Of a stretch of 64,000 bases of DNA, positions 42,570 to 51,664 are shown piece after piece (the stretch's first letter is position 1; each line of letters starts with the position of its first letter). The position numbers were made by a program, and so were the translations under genes. The notes beneath the pieces were generated by a model, which saw nothing but the letters and a program-made list of their open reading frames with translations, made no database searches and had not been told where the DNA came from. Source of the stretch: an uncultured Acidobacteriia bacterium (GTDB lineage Bacteria > Acidobacteriota > Terriglobia > Bryobacterales > Bryobacteraceae); the NCBI GenBank assembly GCA_903907865.1, contig CAIVPR010000085.1, positions 115,326-179,325 on the forward strand. The letters run 5' to 3'.

Positions 42570-43598
42570 TTAGGAAGTGGATTCGGTGCGTGGTTGGAAA
42601 CTTCCAAACACGATTGCGGCACCCAGCAGTGCAAAATCGGCGGCCCACAGCAGTGACCAAGGAGGTTGCTCGCGCCTGCGGCGTCCGTCCGCGGGTTGTG
42701 CCAAGCGCGTTTGCCGGGCGTCAGCCTCCAGAACCAGCTTGGGGTGCAGTCGGTTCAGAACGGTGGTAGACGGGCCGGAGACAAGTTCCAATCGGAATTC
42801 CATGTTCTGGGGCTGCGTAGGGCCGATCTTCCAACGGCCCGCGCGTGGCTGCGAATCCTGCCACCGGCTCTGGGAAATCCGATGATAGCCGAGTTGGTCG
42901 CTGAAGAAATAGGCCTCGACAAACACTTCTCCGGGCTGCAACCGGGTGGATTCGCGGCAAGCTTCCGCGGGGGCCTCTCCGGTTAGGCATTTGCCCGCTT
43001 GATCCGCAGGTGCATCGAACACCAAGTAGGACGAGACGGCGACACCCGCTGGCACGATTGGGGAATAGATTGGCTGCCCTCCGAATTGGATCGGGACCGT
43101 CAGCGTAGTGATTGCGTGCAGGTCGCGAATCCCGTTCCAGCCGCAAAACACGGCCAACGCGATGCTGGCCAGACCCAGGACAACCGCCACCTTTGGTTGT
43201 CTGCGCGGCCAACGGAAGTTACCCAACACGGCTCCTCCGATTCCGGCGGCAAGGGCAATCGGGAAACTTATACCGCTGAGTTCCGAGACGTCATCGAAGT
43301 ACAAGCCCGCGACGCCGCCCGTGAACAGGCCCAGGGTCAGACCGACGTAGGCGTCGAGCCAGACCTTTTCCGCGCGGCGATAGAGCCAGGAGGCCGTACC
43401 GCCAAATACTATCCCCAAGATTGCCCAGACAGGGACCAACACAAACAAAACCAAGCCGCAGAACGAGTCAGCGCTCGCGCCGCTATAGAGCCGATTGGTG
43501 TAAAAAATGGCGGCTACGGCACCAGCGAGCGCAGCGATAGTGGCCCAGAGAACGCCACGGGGGAAATCGTTGGAATCGATTGCTGGATCGTTAGGCAT
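42570..43598 (-). CDS. Membrane protein of unknown function
   Basis: 342 residues with about five predicted membrane helices in the first 160 residues (VLWATIAALAGAVAAIFYTN, FCGLVLFVLVPVWAILGIVFGG, YVGLTLGLFTGGVAGLYF, IALAAGIGGAVLGNF, VAVVLGLASIALAVFCGW). A periplasmic beta domain of about 130 residues follows (TLTVPIQFGGQPIYSPIVPAGVAVSSYLVFDAP), and one last helix (LLWAADFALLGAAIVFG). No known family. The pair CLTG...EAC could form a disulphide. It lies 3 nt downstream of the serine-hydrolase gene. Confidence 0.7.
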   Translation of the reverse strand: MPNDPAIDSNDFPRGVLWATIAALAGAVAAIFYTNRLYSGASADSFCGLVLFVLVPVWAILGIVFGGTASWLYRRAEKVWLDAYVGLTLGLFTGGVAGLYFDDVSELSGISFPIALAAGIGGAVLGNFRWPRRQPKVAVVLGLASIALAVFCGWNGIRDLHAITTLTVPIQFGGQPIYSPIVPAGVAVSSYLVFDAPADQAGKCLTGEAPAEACRESTRLQPGEVFVEAYFFSDQLGYHRISQSRWQDSQPRAGRWKIGPTQPQNMEFRLELVSGPSTTVLNRLHPKLVLEADARQTRLAQPADGRRRREQPPWSLLWAADFALLGAAIVFGSFQPRTESTS

Positions 43599-43601
43599 GA
43601 G

Positions 43602-44801
43602 TTATGCATGTTCCCGGTAGACAGCCTTCTCGAAATCGCCGAGCAGGCCGACCGCCGCAGGGTCGACGAATGGCAGGAACTGCATCATGATGACGCCGCA
43701 GACGTCGCGGGCCGGGTCAATCCAATAGAAGGTGTTGAATAGACCTGCCCACGCGAGGCTGCCCGCCGCTCGTCCGCCCGCGTAGGGGTCGGTGTTGAGC
43801 AGGAAGCCGAGGGTCCATTTCTCGGTATGGCCGGGCTGGATGTCCACGTCCGCCGAGGTCGCCGGGACGTAGCTCTTCATTTTTCCGGCGGTGGACGCCC
43901 CGATCTGGTTGGTCTTCATCCACGCTGCCGTCTTCGGGTCCAGGATCCCTTGGGTGTTGATTCCGCGTCCGTTGCCGAGAATCATTTGCATGAACTTGGT
44001 GTAGTCGGCAACAGTGGAATAGAGGCCGCCCCCGCCGTTGAAGGACTTGGGGACGGACGGCGGTTTGCGCTCCACCTGCTTGAGCGTGCCGTCGGGTTGC
44101 CTTGTCCAGCCGGACACGACGCGCGGGAACTTTGACTCCGGGACGATGAAGCTGGTATCCACCATGTCCAGACGACGCAGGATGTTGACTTGGAAATAGT
44201 CTTCGAGTGTCATGCCGGAGAGGCGCTCGACCAGGCGACCCGCCCAGTCGATACCGGTGCCGTACTGCCAGCGCTCGCCCGGATCGAACATCAGCGCGTC
44301 GGGGCGGCCTTCCTTGGAAGCGTACTTGAACGCGGTCCCGTCCCAGTTGGAGTAGCAGAGTCCCGAGGTGTGGGTGAGAAGATGGCGGAGGGTGATCGGC
44401 GTTTTCGCCTGCCGAAGGATCGGCTCGCCCGCAGCGTCGAAACCTTGGACGACTTGGATCTTCGCGAGTTCGCGCAGGACCTTGCCGACCGGCTCGTCCA
44501 AGCCGATGTCGTCCTTCTCGACCAACTGCAGGGCCGCGACCGTCGTGATGGCCTTGGTCATGGAGGCGATGCCGAATATGGAATCGACGGTCACCGGGAC
44601 ACCGGACGAATCGCGCACGCCGAACGCGCCGGAATAGACCGGCTTGCGGGAGTCGGCAACCATGGCGGCAACGGCCGGGATTCCGCGTTTGGCGATGCCA
44701 TCCTTTAATGTTGCGTCGATTGCAGTGGGGTCGGCTGCTTGGAGGTCGCGGGAGGCGGCAAGGGCGCTCCCGGTTACGGTGGCGAATCGGCGGCGTGTCA
44801 T
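43602..44801 (-). CDS. Serine beta-lactamase-like hydrolase (class C fold)
   Basis: 399 residues from ATG 44801. A twin-arginine-like export signal (MTRRRFATVTGSALAAS) is followed by the beta-lactamase family domain: SxxK at GIASMTKA (Ser80, Lys83), LRHLLTHTSGL, WQYGTGIDWAGRLVERLSG, GGGGLYSTVADYTKFMQMIL. The third KTG-like motif is replaced by HTEKW, as in esterase EstB or DD-peptidase relatives. Likely a periplasmic esterase or peptidase. Divergent from the penicillin acylase gene, with promoters that overlap. Confidence 0.87.
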   Translation of the reverse strand: MTRRRFATVTGSALAASRDLQAADPTAIDATLKDGIAKRGIPAVAAMVADSRKPVYSGAFGVRDSSGVPVTVDSIFGIASMTKAITTVAALQLVEKDDIGLDEPVGKVLRELAKIQVVQGFDAAGEPILRQAKTPITLRHLLTHTSGLCYSNWDGTAFKYASKEGRPDALMFDPGERWQYGTGIDWAGRLVERLSGMTLEDYFQVNILRRLDMVDTSFIVPESKFPRVVSGWTRQPDGTLKQVERKPPSVPKSFNGGGGLYSTVADYTKFMQMILGNGRGINTQGILDPKTAAWMKTNQIGASTAGKMKSYVPATSADVDIQPGHTEKWTLGFLLNTDPYAGGRAAGSLAWAGLFNTFYWIDPARDVCGVIMMQFLPFVDPAAVGLLGDFEKAVYREHA

Positions 44802-44810
44802 CCGTCCAGG

Positions 44811-44816
44811 ATTATA
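44811..44816 (-). promoter_or_regulatory. Perfect -10 box TATAAT of the serine hydrolase gene
   Basis: TATAAT on the reverse strand is 9 nt before ATG 44801. No clear -35 is visible. The mRNA would have a leader of 2 to 3 nt or none. Confidence 0.45.
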
Positions 44817-44848
44817 GCGCCAATCGGGCGAATGCTCTCCGGGTCCGC

Positions 44849-44854
44849 TACAAT
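44849..44854 (+). promoter_or_regulatory. -10 box TACAAT of the penicillin acylase gene
   Basis: TACAAT is 7 nt before GTG 44862, so the transcript would be leaderless. The promoter overlaps the one driving the opposite gene. Confidence 0.4.
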
Positions 44855-44861
44855 CGCAGTA

Positions 44862-47099
44862 GTGCGCCGTATCCTTTTTGTGGTGAACGTCTTGCTCGGA
44901 ATGGCCGCCGTTGCCGCTCTGGGTGTGTTTTTCTGGTTCTTTTACCGTCCCCTCCCGGAAACTTCGGGCGAGGTCGCCAGTTCGGTGCGCGACAGGGTCG
45001 AGATTGTTCGCGACGGCCTCGGAGTGCCCCACATCACGGCGAAATCCGAGGAAGACGCGTGGGTGGCGCAGGGTTACGTGACGGCTTCCGACCGTCTGTG
45101 GCAGATGGACACGCTGCGGCGCGCGGCGGCTGGCGAGCTCTCGGAGATGGCTGGTTCCCAGGCTCTCGACGCAGACCGCGAGTCCCGCAGGTTGCGTCTG
45201 CGTCGGACCGCCGAGGAGATTTACACCAAGCTTTCGGACCGGGACCGCGTTGCGTTCGCGGCCTATGCGCGCGGGGTCAATTCCTACATCGAATCGCACC
45301 GGGGCCGGTACACGTTCGAGTTTACGGCTCTGGGCTACGACCCCAAGCCTTGGAGCGTGGTCGACAGCATTCTGGCCTCCCTGCAGATGTTCCGGACCTT
45401 GTCCAACGATTGGAAAACGAAGGTGATCAAGCAGCAGATGCTGGCCGGGGGGGAACCCGAGAAGGTCAACTATCTGTTTCCCCCCCGAACGGCGTGGGGC
45501 TTTGCGCCGGGGCTGGGGGGCGACGTGCATCCGGGGTCCAACGCCTGGGCCGTGTCCGGTGCCCACACCGCGAGCGGCAAACCGCTACTGTCCAATGACA
45601 TGCACTTGGAGTTCAGCCTTCCGGGCGTCTGGTACTTGGTGCATCTGAAAGCTCCGGGGCTCAATGCGACCGGCGTTTCGTTGCCTGGACTGCCGGGAAT
45701 CGTGGGGGGCCACAACGACCGTATCGCGTGGGGCATGACGAACCTCGGATTCGACGTCCAGGACCTCTATGAGGAGCGGATGGATCTCCGCACGGGCCAA
45801 TACGTGTTCCAGCAGCGCGTGGAACAAGCCCGGCAGGAACGGGAAGTGATCGTCATCAAGGGTCGTCAACCGGAGGAGGTCGTCAATTGGGTGACCCGGC
45901 ACGGTCCCGCGATCAACGTGGCCGGGGGGCGGATCAGCACCCTTCGGTGGACCATCTACGATGCCCCGATCTTCCGCGATGTCTTTCTTGATATCAACCG
46001 GGCGCGGAACTGGGACGAGTTCCAAACGGCGTTGGGCGATTTCGGCGGGCCTGCACAGAACTTCGTCTACGCAGATGTGGATGGCAATATCGGCTACCAC
46101 GCCGCCGGAAAACTGCCGGTGCGTCGCAACCATACCGGCGATCTGCCGGTTGACGGCGCTTCGGGGAATTTTGAATGGGACGGCTACATCCCGTTTGCGG
46201 AACTCCCGCACGCGTTCAATCCCACTTCCGGCTATATTGTCACCGCCAACCAGAACCCATTTCCCGAGGATTATCCATATAAGGTGGCGGGTGGATTCGC
46301 GGCTCCTTATCGGGCGACGCAGATCGGAAACCTGCTGGCCTCGGCCGGGAACAAGTTGAAACCCGCGGATTTGTTGCGGATCCAGACGGATGTCTATAGC
46401 GGCTTCGGCAAATTTTTGGCGGGGCAGTTGGTCGCGGTCTACGACAAGCGTGGCGACAACAACGCCGTCCTCAAGGAGGCGGTCCAGTTGCTGCGGAAAT
46501 GGGACGGCCAGATGGACAAGGACCAGCCAGAACCTTTCATCGTTACGATGGCGTTCCTCAGTCTTCGCAAGGCGGTGGCGGAGCGTGTGGCACCCGGAGC
46601 GGGTGCGACCTACGAGCCGCAGATGTCGTACGCGGTGGTGGAGCGCTTGTTGAAGGAGCGGCCGGAGGGTTGGTTCTCCGACTACAGCGAATTACTGCTC
46701 CGGAGCCTGTCGGAAGGGATCGAGGAAGGCCAGAAGCTGCAGGGCTTGGCTCCATCCCGCTGGCGGTGGGGCAAGTACACGTATGCCGACATCCAGCATC
46801 CGGTGGCCGGCAAACTTCCGGTCGTTGGGAAGTACTTCAATATCGGGCCGATTCCGATGAGCGGATCGCCGACCACGGTGAAGCAGACGACGCGGCGGTT
46901 GGGGCCGTCGGAACGGATGGACGCGGCGGTGGGGAATTGGGACGACTCCTTGATGAACCTGCCGATCGGGCAGTCCGGGAGTGTGGCGTCATCGCACTAC
47001 AGCGACCAGTGGGAAAGCTACTACAGCGGGCGTAGCTTCCCCATGCAGTTCGTGAAGGTCGAGGGCAAAGACACCCTGGTGCTGGTGCCAGCGAAGTAA
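44862..47099 (+). CDS. Penicillin acylase-family Ntn hydrolase
   Basis: About 745 residues from GTG 44862 (VRRILFVVNVLLGMAAVAAL); an ATG at 44832 is an alternative that lies ahead of the -10 box. An N-terminal membrane anchor (10-27) is followed by the alpha subunit (VEIVRDGLGVPHITAKSEEDAWVAQGYVTASDRLWQMDTLRR). The self-cleavage site and nucleophile are at GSNAWAVSGA, where Ser226 would become the N-terminus of the beta subunit. The beta subunit contains NDMHLEFSLPGVWYLVHL, GHNDRIAWGMTNL and SGYIVTANQNP. Family members cleave penicillins, cephalosporins or acyl-homoserine lactones. The substrate is unknown; quorum-quenching activity is a reasonable possibility. Confidence 0.92.
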   Translation: MRRILFVVNVLLGMAAVAALGVFFWFFYRPLPETSGEVASSVRDRVEIVRDGLGVPHITAKSEEDAWVAQGYVTASDRLWQMDTLRRAAAGELSEMAGSQALDADRESRRLRLRRTAEEIYTKLSDRDRVAFAAYARGVNSYIESHRGRYTFEFTALGYDPKPWSVVDSILASLQMFRTLSNDWKTKVIKQQMLAGGEPEKVNYLFPPRTAWGFAPGLGGDVHPGSNAWAVSGAHTASGKPLLSNDMHLEFSLPGVWYLVHLKAPGLNATGVSLPGLPGIVGGHNDRIAWGMTNLGFDVQDLYEERMDLRTGQYVFQQRVEQARQEREVIVIKGRQPEEVVNWVTRHGPAINVAGGRISTLRWTIYDAPIFRDVFLDINRARNWDEFQTALGDFGGPAQNFVYADVDGNIGYHAAGKLPVRRNHTGDLPVDGASGNFEWDGYIPFAELPHAFNPTSGYIVTANQNPFPEDYPYKVAGGFAAPYRATQIGNLLASAGNKLKPADLLRIQTDVYSGFGKFLAGQLVAVYDKRGDNNAVLKEAVQLLRKWDGQMDKDQPEPFIVTMAFLSLRKAVAERVAPGAGATYEPQMSYAVVERLLKERPEGWFSDYSELLLRSLSEGIEEGQKLQGLAPSRWRWGKYTYADIQHPVAGKLPVVGKYFNIGPIPMSGSPTTVKQTTRRLGPSERMDAAVGNWDDSLMNLPIGQSGSVASSHYSDQWESYYSGRSFPMQFVKVEGKDTLVLVPAK

Positions 47100-47106
47100 T
47101 CCCGCG

Positions 47107-47730
47107 CTACTTGCGAACTTGGAAGGCGTATTCGTGCAGGGTACCGCCTGCGGAATCCTCCAAGCGAGCGATGTAGAGGCCTTCGGGCAGGTCGGCCACC
47201 ACTTTGGCAACCTTCCCGGTGGCTGCGGGGGCAGGCGCACCTTTCCAGATCTCAGTTCCGCCGGCGTTGAATACCCGGACGAGGGTGGCAGCGGTCCCCG
47301 CATCCGCCAGAACGAGGTCGTATTCACGCGACGGTTTCGCCACGGAACCGGTCTCCCCGCCATTGCCGCGCATCGCGGTGAGCGTCACTGTCGCGAGCGG
47401 CGCCAAATCGCGGTTGCGGTTGTCGTGCCGGAGTACCAGCATCGTCAACAGCACCGCCGCGGTCCCGGCCAAGGCCAGGCTCGGCATCATCCAACTGCGC
47501 CAAACGAAAAGCGACCACGGGAAGCGGGGTTCCTCGCGATCGAGGTAAGGCGGGTTTTGTCGAAGGGCTTCGCGAACCCGGAACGCGAGCAGCCCGATGT
47601 CATCCAGTCGATTGCGGCAGGGGTCGCAAAGGAGAAGATGGTCCTCAATGCGGTCTTCGTCCGTTTCGGCCAGCCGGTCAAGGGCGTAAAGCTCCAGTTG
47701 GTCGTCGGAGAGGTGAAGCGATGTATCCAC
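47107..47730 (-). CDS. Zinc-finger anti-sigma-like membrane protein
   Basis: 207 residues from GTG 47730, chosen for AGGAG 8 nt upstream and because the domain starts there. The N-terminal anti-sigma zinc finger is HLSDDQLELYALDRLAETDEDRIEDHLLLCDPCRNRL (H...CxxC-type). One membrane helix (SLALAGTAAVLLTMLVL) is followed by a periplasmic domain (LATVTLTAMRG, VVADLPEGLYIARLED). It lies 44 nt downstream of an ECF sigma factor gene and should bind and hold that factor at the membrane. Confidence 0.78.
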   Translation of the reverse strand: MDTSLHLSDDQLELYALDRLAETDEDRIEDHLLLCDPCRNRLDDIGLLAFRVREALRQNPPYLDREEPRFPWSLFVWRSWMMPSLALAGTAAVLLTMLVLRHDNRNRDLAPLATVTLTAMRGNGGETGSVAKPSREYDLVLADAGTAATLVRVFNAGGTEIWKGAPAPAATGKVAKVVADLPEGLYIARLEDSAGGTLHEYAFQVRK

Positions 47731-47774
47731 GTCAATGGCTCCTGGATATAGAGTGGGACGGCGGCAAAATTTTC

Positions 47775-48428
47775 TCACTCTTCGTCAAAATTTTTTTTCG
47801 TTCCCAGCGGAGTGCCGGATGCCAATCGCCGCCCTAATTTCCCAAAGCGCGTCAAGGCACGCGATTTAAGCAGACGGAATTGATTGTACGAGAGATGCAT
47901 TTGCTCCATGATGGTTTCCATGGGCTGCTCGTCGACATAGAAACGATAGAGGATTTCGCGATCCCGAAGGGCTATGCTCTGGAGGACCTTGCGGGCCAAC
48001 TGCTCGCGCTGCCGAACAACGGCCTCGCGCTCGGGGTCGTCGGTAGCGTCGGAGAGCGAAAAGACGTTGTCGTCGTAGTCGGCCTCGTTTTGGCGGCGGG
48101 AGACGGCCTCCGAAATATTGGCCGCGATCTGCCTCTTGACGACGGTGCGCACGAAACCCATGAGGCGGTCGGGATCCCTCAGTTCGCCGTTGCGGATTGC
48201 CTCGACGACGATGACGAACACGTCGTGGACGCGGTCATCAACGTCCTTGGAGCCAAGTTTCCGCAAGAGGAAGTAGCGGACGCCTTTGCCGAATATATGG
48301 TAGAGTTCGCCCATGGCGTCGGCATCGCCATCGCGGACGCGCATGACGAGTTGCGACCAGTCCGCAGTGCCGAACTCGTCCCGACGCTCGTCATCCGACC
48401 TGTGTTCCGGATTTAGAGAGTCTGCCAC
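47775..48428 (-). CDS. ECF sigma factor
   Basis: 217 residues from GTG 48428. Region 2: LVMRVRDGDADAMGELYHIFGKGVRYFLLRKLGSKDVDDRVHDVFVIVVEAIR, then RDPDRLMGFVRTVVKRQIAANI. Region 4: REREVVRQREQLARKVLQSI-like, LRDREILYRFYVDEQPMETIMEQMHLSYNQFRLLKSRALTRF. It directs RNA polymerase to unknown promoters and is coupled to the anti-sigma gene downstream. A TAAAAT lies 8 nt before the start. Upstream in-frame codons exist but precede this box. Confidence 0.87.
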   Translation of the reverse strand: MADSLNPEHRSDDERRDEFGTADWSQLVMRVRDGDADAMGELYHIFGKGVRYFLLRKLGSKDVDDRVHDVFVIVVEAIRNGELRDPDRLMGFVRTVVKRQIAANISEAVSRRQNEADYDDNVFSLSDATDDPEREAVVRQREQLARKVLQSIALRDREILYRFYVDEQPMETIMEQMHLSYNQFRLLKSRALTRFGKLGRRLASGTPLGTKKNFDEE

Positions 48429-48436
48429 TGCCTCAG

Positions 48437-48442
48437 ATTTTA
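48437..48442 (-). promoter_or_regulatory. Putative -10 box TAAAAT of the ECF sigma operon
   Basis: TAAAAT is 8 nt before GTG 48428 on the reverse strand, with a TGAGG between them. The 48443-48720 region upstream holds no gene or repeat I can support. Confidence 0.35.
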
Positions 48443-48720
48443 GCAGCCCGCTGAGGGGTAAAGGCCGACATTGCCACACAGCGGTGGATCTTGTCGCGCA
48501 AGTGGTGGTTTCGGCGATGGGTTCCGGAGGGTCGGCGCGCGATTTCGGAGTACCGACCGGGGGCTGGAGTTAATTGTTGATGACTCGCCCGAGGCACACG
48601 GGGACGACGAAAAAGGTGCAGGTGGAGAGGAAGTTACCCAGGCGTTCGGACGACAGGGGGGAGGGTGGGATTGGGGGGCCTGACACCATGATCCAGTGGC
48701 CTGTAAGTCACTGAAAGGAA

Positions 48721-48796
<76 letters not shown>

Positions 48797-48856
48797 ACAG
48801 ATTTCAATGTACCACACAGCACCCCCATCGCGCACGTGGTACCCTGAGGGTCGGGG

Positions 48857-50278
48857 ATGTTCCGTAGCCAACAGCGTAAAACGAAGATTCTGTTCGGTTT
48901 ATCCGATTTCTTGCTGACGGCGTTGGCCTTCTGGATAGCCTACCGCTTCCGGCAATCCCTGCCGCTCTCCAACGTCTTCTTCCTAGTACCCGACGTTCGC
49001 AACCTGCTTGCGGTGTTTTGCTCGCTGTCGTGGGCCACGGCGGGGTACTGGCTGGGGGTCTACACCCGGCTCGACGTGGCCAGTCCAGCCGCGATCCTGG
49101 GCGCGGCCGCCCGGCAGGTTGCGTCCAGCGCCCTCGCGATGGTCGTGTTCATCGTCTTCGCGCTGCAAGTGAAGGTCAGTCGCCCGTTTCTGGCGAGCTT
49201 CATGCTGCTGAGCTGGCTCTTTCTGGTTGTCTTCCGCTTCGTGGCAGTCTCCTTCCTACCCCATGTTCGCAGGGCCTTCGGCGGCGAGCGCTACGTCCTG
49301 ATCGCCGGATTGGGCGCGCGTGCGGTCAACTTGGCCCGCAATCTGGAGACGTTCCACAACCAGGGGCTCCGCATCCTCGGCTTCCTCGCGCCGACGGAGG
49401 GGTTGCCGGACCCGGACCAATCCAGCCTTGCAGGCACGTACCCCGTGCTTCCCATCGAGAGCCTGCGCGCTACGGTGGCGCGCCAGCCGATCGATGAAAT
49501 CCACTTCGCCGTCGAATCCTCGGAACTCCCGTCGCTGGAGGAAGTATTCCTGTGGTGCGACGAGGAGGGGGTTTGCACGCGGCTTGCGGTCGATTTCTTC
49601 CCGCACGTGAACAGTGAAGTCGCGTTGGAACGGGTGGGTGGCACTCCGATGCTCACGTTTACCGCCGCGCCAGACGATGAACTGCTGCTGTTTGCCAAGC
49701 GGCTTGTCGATATCGCACTGGCGTCGGCGGGGCTGGTTGTTCTCGCACCTGTTTTTGCGCTGGTCGCACTGGCGGTCAGACTGACTTCGGCAGGACCGGC
49801 GATCTTTCGCCAGCGCCGTTGCGGACTCAATGGCCGCGTTTTCACTTTTTACAAGTTCCGCTCGATGGTGATTGACGCCGAGCAGCGCTTCCATGAAGTC
49901 GCGCACCTGAGCCAGCGGGAGGTTGCCACCAAGATCCCGAACGACCCGCGGCTGACGCCCATCGGCAAGTGGTTGCGGCGATTCTCCATCGACGAACTGC
50001 CGCAGCTGGTCAACGTGCTTCGGGGCGACATGTCGATTGTTGGACCGCGTCCGGCGCTCCCCAGCGAGGTTCAGCAGTACAAGGGGTGGCAGCGGCGGCG
50101 GCTGCGGATGCGGCCTGGGTTAACGTGCTTGTGGGCGGTTGGGGGGCGCGACACGGTGGATTTCGAAACTTGGATGCGGATGGATTTGCAGTACATCGAT
50201 AATTGGTCGCTGGGATTGGACGCGCGGATTATTCTGATGACGATTCCGGAGGTTTTGTCGGGTCGTGGGGCCAGCTAG
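48857..50278 (+). CDS. Undecaprenyl-phosphate sugar phosphotransferase (WbaP/WcaJ type)
   Basis: 473 residues. The N-terminal part has four to five membrane helices (FLLTALAFWIAYRF, LLAVFCSLSWATAGYWLGVY, ASSALAMVVFIVFAL, FMLLSWLFLVVFRFVAVSF). A Rossmann-like CoA-binding-type domain follows (YVLIAGLGARAVNLARNLE). The C-terminal bacterial sugar transferase domain has KRLVDIALASAGLVVLAPVFALVALAVRLTSAGPAIFRQRRCGLNGR, FTFYKFRSM, the catalytic DE in FSIDELPQLVNVLRGDMSIVGPRP, and GLTCLWAVGGR. It transfers a sugar-1-phosphate to the lipid carrier to begin exopolysaccharide or O-antigen units. No other polysaccharide gene is beside it. Confidence 0.92.
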   Translation: MFRSQQRKTKILFGLSDFLLTALAFWIAYRFRQSLPLSNVFFLVPDVRNLLAVFCSLSWATAGYWLGVYTRLDVASPAAILGAAARQVASSALAMVVFIVFALQVKVSRPFLASFMLLSWLFLVVFRFVAVSFLPHVRRAFGGERYVLIAGLGARAVNLARNLETFHNQGLRILGFLAPTEGLPDPDQSSLAGTYPVLPIESLRATVARQPIDEIHFAVESSELPSLEEVFLWCDEEGVCTRLAVDFFPHVNSEVALERVGGTPMLTFTAAPDDELLLFAKRLVDIALASAGLVVLAPVFALVALAVRLTSAGPAIFRQRRCGLNGRVFTFYKFRSMVIDAEQRFHEVAHLSQREVATKIPNDPRLTPIGKWLRRFSIDELPQLVNVLRGDMSIVGPRPALPSEVQQYKGWQRRRLRMRPGLTCLWAVGGRDTVDFETWMRMDLQYIDNWSLGLDARIILMTIPEVLSGRGAS

Positions 50279-50294
50279 CTTCGTTGGCGGCATA

Positions 50295-50837
50295 ATGGAA
50301 CTAGCCATGCCAACCCTCGTCGAAGCCCCAAGCCTTACGTTGGAAGCCTTCCACGCCCAATACGACGGCGAAAAGCCATACTACGAGTATTGGAATGGCG
50401 AGGCAGTGCAAAAGACCATGCCTACCCTGATCCACAGCCTCATCCAGAAGATTCTGTGCTTCTTGTTGGACGCCATGGGGTACGAGTCGTCCGCCGAGAT
50501 CAAATTAAAGCTTGCCCAGGCCTACGAGCCTATCCCGGACGTGATCGCGTGGGAGCGCGGCAGCATGCAGGGTCCCTATCCGACGAAGCCGTTTGACGTG
50601 GTGATCGAGATCTTGTCGCCCGAGGATGCGTTTTCGCGCGTCTTGAGGAAGTGCCGGTTGTACGAAAAGTGGGGTATCCGGCGGGTGATTGTGATCGACC
50701 CGGTTGAGCGCCTTGTTTGGCATTTCGAGGGCGGTGTGCCGCGGGAGACCGACGTAGTGGCCCTTCGACGGGATCGTGCCCTGATGGCGGAGCAGGTTTG
50801 GGCTGACTTGGACCGCCGCTTGGAGCCATCGGAGTAA
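50295..50837 (+). CDS. Uma2-family (DUF820) endonuclease-like protein
   Basis: 180 residues from ATG 50295; an ATG at 50307 is possible. The Uma2 core is clear: LEAFHAQYDGEKPYYEYWNGEAVQK, EPIPDVIAWERG (PD motif), PFDVVIEILSPEDAFSRVLRKCRLYEKWGIRRVIVIDP (E-x-LSPE). It is related only loosely to the first Uma2 protein. A REP-like element follows its stop codon after 7 nt in the same orientation as behind the gene at 29106. Function unproven. Confidence 0.85.
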   Translation: MELAMPTLVEAPSLTLEAFHAQYDGEKPYYEYWNGEAVQKTMPTLIHSLIQKILCFLLDAMGYESSAEIKLKLAQAYEPIPDVIAWERGSMQGPYPTKPFDVVIEILSPEDAFSRVLRKCRLYEKWGIRRVIVIDPVERLVWHFEGGVPRETDVVALRRDRALMAEQVWADLDRRLEPSE

Positions 50838-50844
50838 CTCCATC

Positions 50845-50873
50845 AACACTCCCTTGCGGTCGTGGCTCGGCAG
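50845..50873 (+). repeat. REP-like element behind the second Uma2 gene
   Basis: AACACTCCCT, then TGCGGTCGTGGCTCGGCAG. In the sense of the Uma2 gene this is the same sequence and orientation as the copy behind the first Uma2 gene. It lies between convergent genes. Confidence 0.7.
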
Positions 50874-50944
50874 GGTGGCGGGAGTCGGTAGCAGCGAACT
50901 GAGGGCCGCCGAACTCTGGATCGAGGTCGACCGCCGCCGGTTGG

Positions 50945-51460
50945 CTAAACGTCCGGCTTGAACAACCGGGCAAACGCGTCGCGCGCATCGGCCGCGCTCA
51001 CCGGAGCGGGCGTGTTCGCGGTCGGTGCCTGACGGGCGGAAATATTCGGATTCCCGTTGCCGTTACCGTTCTGGAGCGCCGTCGCGTCCCGCGCCACGGA
51101 GATGCGTGGCGAGAAGAAGGTGCAATCGTTCCGCTGGTCCTTCACCGCGATCCGCACTGGAACCGGTTTCAGGCATTGGAAACGCGTCGACGACTCGAAG
51201 AAGGTGCACTGCTTGCAGCAATGAAGCTGGGCGTTGCACTTCGGGCAGGTGCCGGTGAAGTCGGTGCCGGGCTGCAAGGCTGTCGCGCAGCTGTAACACC
51301 TCGAGGCAGTGACATTCTGGACGAGGCGCGGAAGGCGCGGTCCCGTAATGTCGATCGAAGGGCGGGGGCCTTGGGGCTTTGGCTTCTGCCCGATGCCGTT
51401 GTGTGAGGGGGCGACTTGGTCGCTATAGCCGTGCTGCCTGTATTTGCGGTCGGAGTCCAT
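50945..51460 (-). CDS. Zinc-ribbon protein of unknown function
   Basis: 171 residues. The centre has a cysteine-rich module: CYSCATALQ, CPKCNAQLHCCKQCTFFE, then CLKPVPVRI and CTFFSPRI, giving at least three CxxC pairs or clusters, so two zinc sites are likely. The N-terminus is polar (MDSDRKYRQHGYSDQVAP) and the C-terminus is low-complexity (NGNGNGNPNISARQAPTANTPAPV) before a short helix (ADARDAFARLF). No known function. The AT-rich 51461-51647 stretch upstream holds no gene I can support. Confidence 0.65.
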   Translation of the reverse strand: MDSDRKYRQHGYSDQVAPSHNGIGQKPKPQGPRPSIDITGPRLPRLVQNVTASRCYSCATALQPGTDFTGTCPKCNAQLHCCKQCTFFESSTRFQCLKPVPVRIAVKDQRNDCTFFSPRISVARDATALQNGNGNGNPNISARQAPTANTPAPVSAADARDAFARLFKPDV

Positions 51461-51647
51461 GCGGGATCAAAACTCCTATGTTTTGAAAAGGTTTGGCACC
51501 GGGTGCGGACATGGGCGTCCAAGTGCCTTGCAACATTTGCGGGGTCCAGGGGTGTGGACAACACGGTGGAATCTCCGCAATCGGTACACCTCATATGTAG
51601 CACGAAATGTTTCGCGTGTACAGCGGGGGTGGGTAAACACTGTGTGA

Positions 51648-51664
51648 ACACCTTGTGAAGGTGT
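51648..51664 (-). terminator. Hairpin at the end of the PPTase gene
   Basis: ACACCTT-GTG-AAGGTGT is a perfect 7-bp stem touching the stop codon at 51664-51666. There is no U-tract, so it may be a stabilising 3' hairpin rather than a rho-independent terminator. Confidence 0.4.

Noticed and set aside
48443..48720. Possible small gene or RNA before tRNA-Lys
   Set aside because: No start with ribosome site, codon bias or stable terminator; I see nothing to support a feature.
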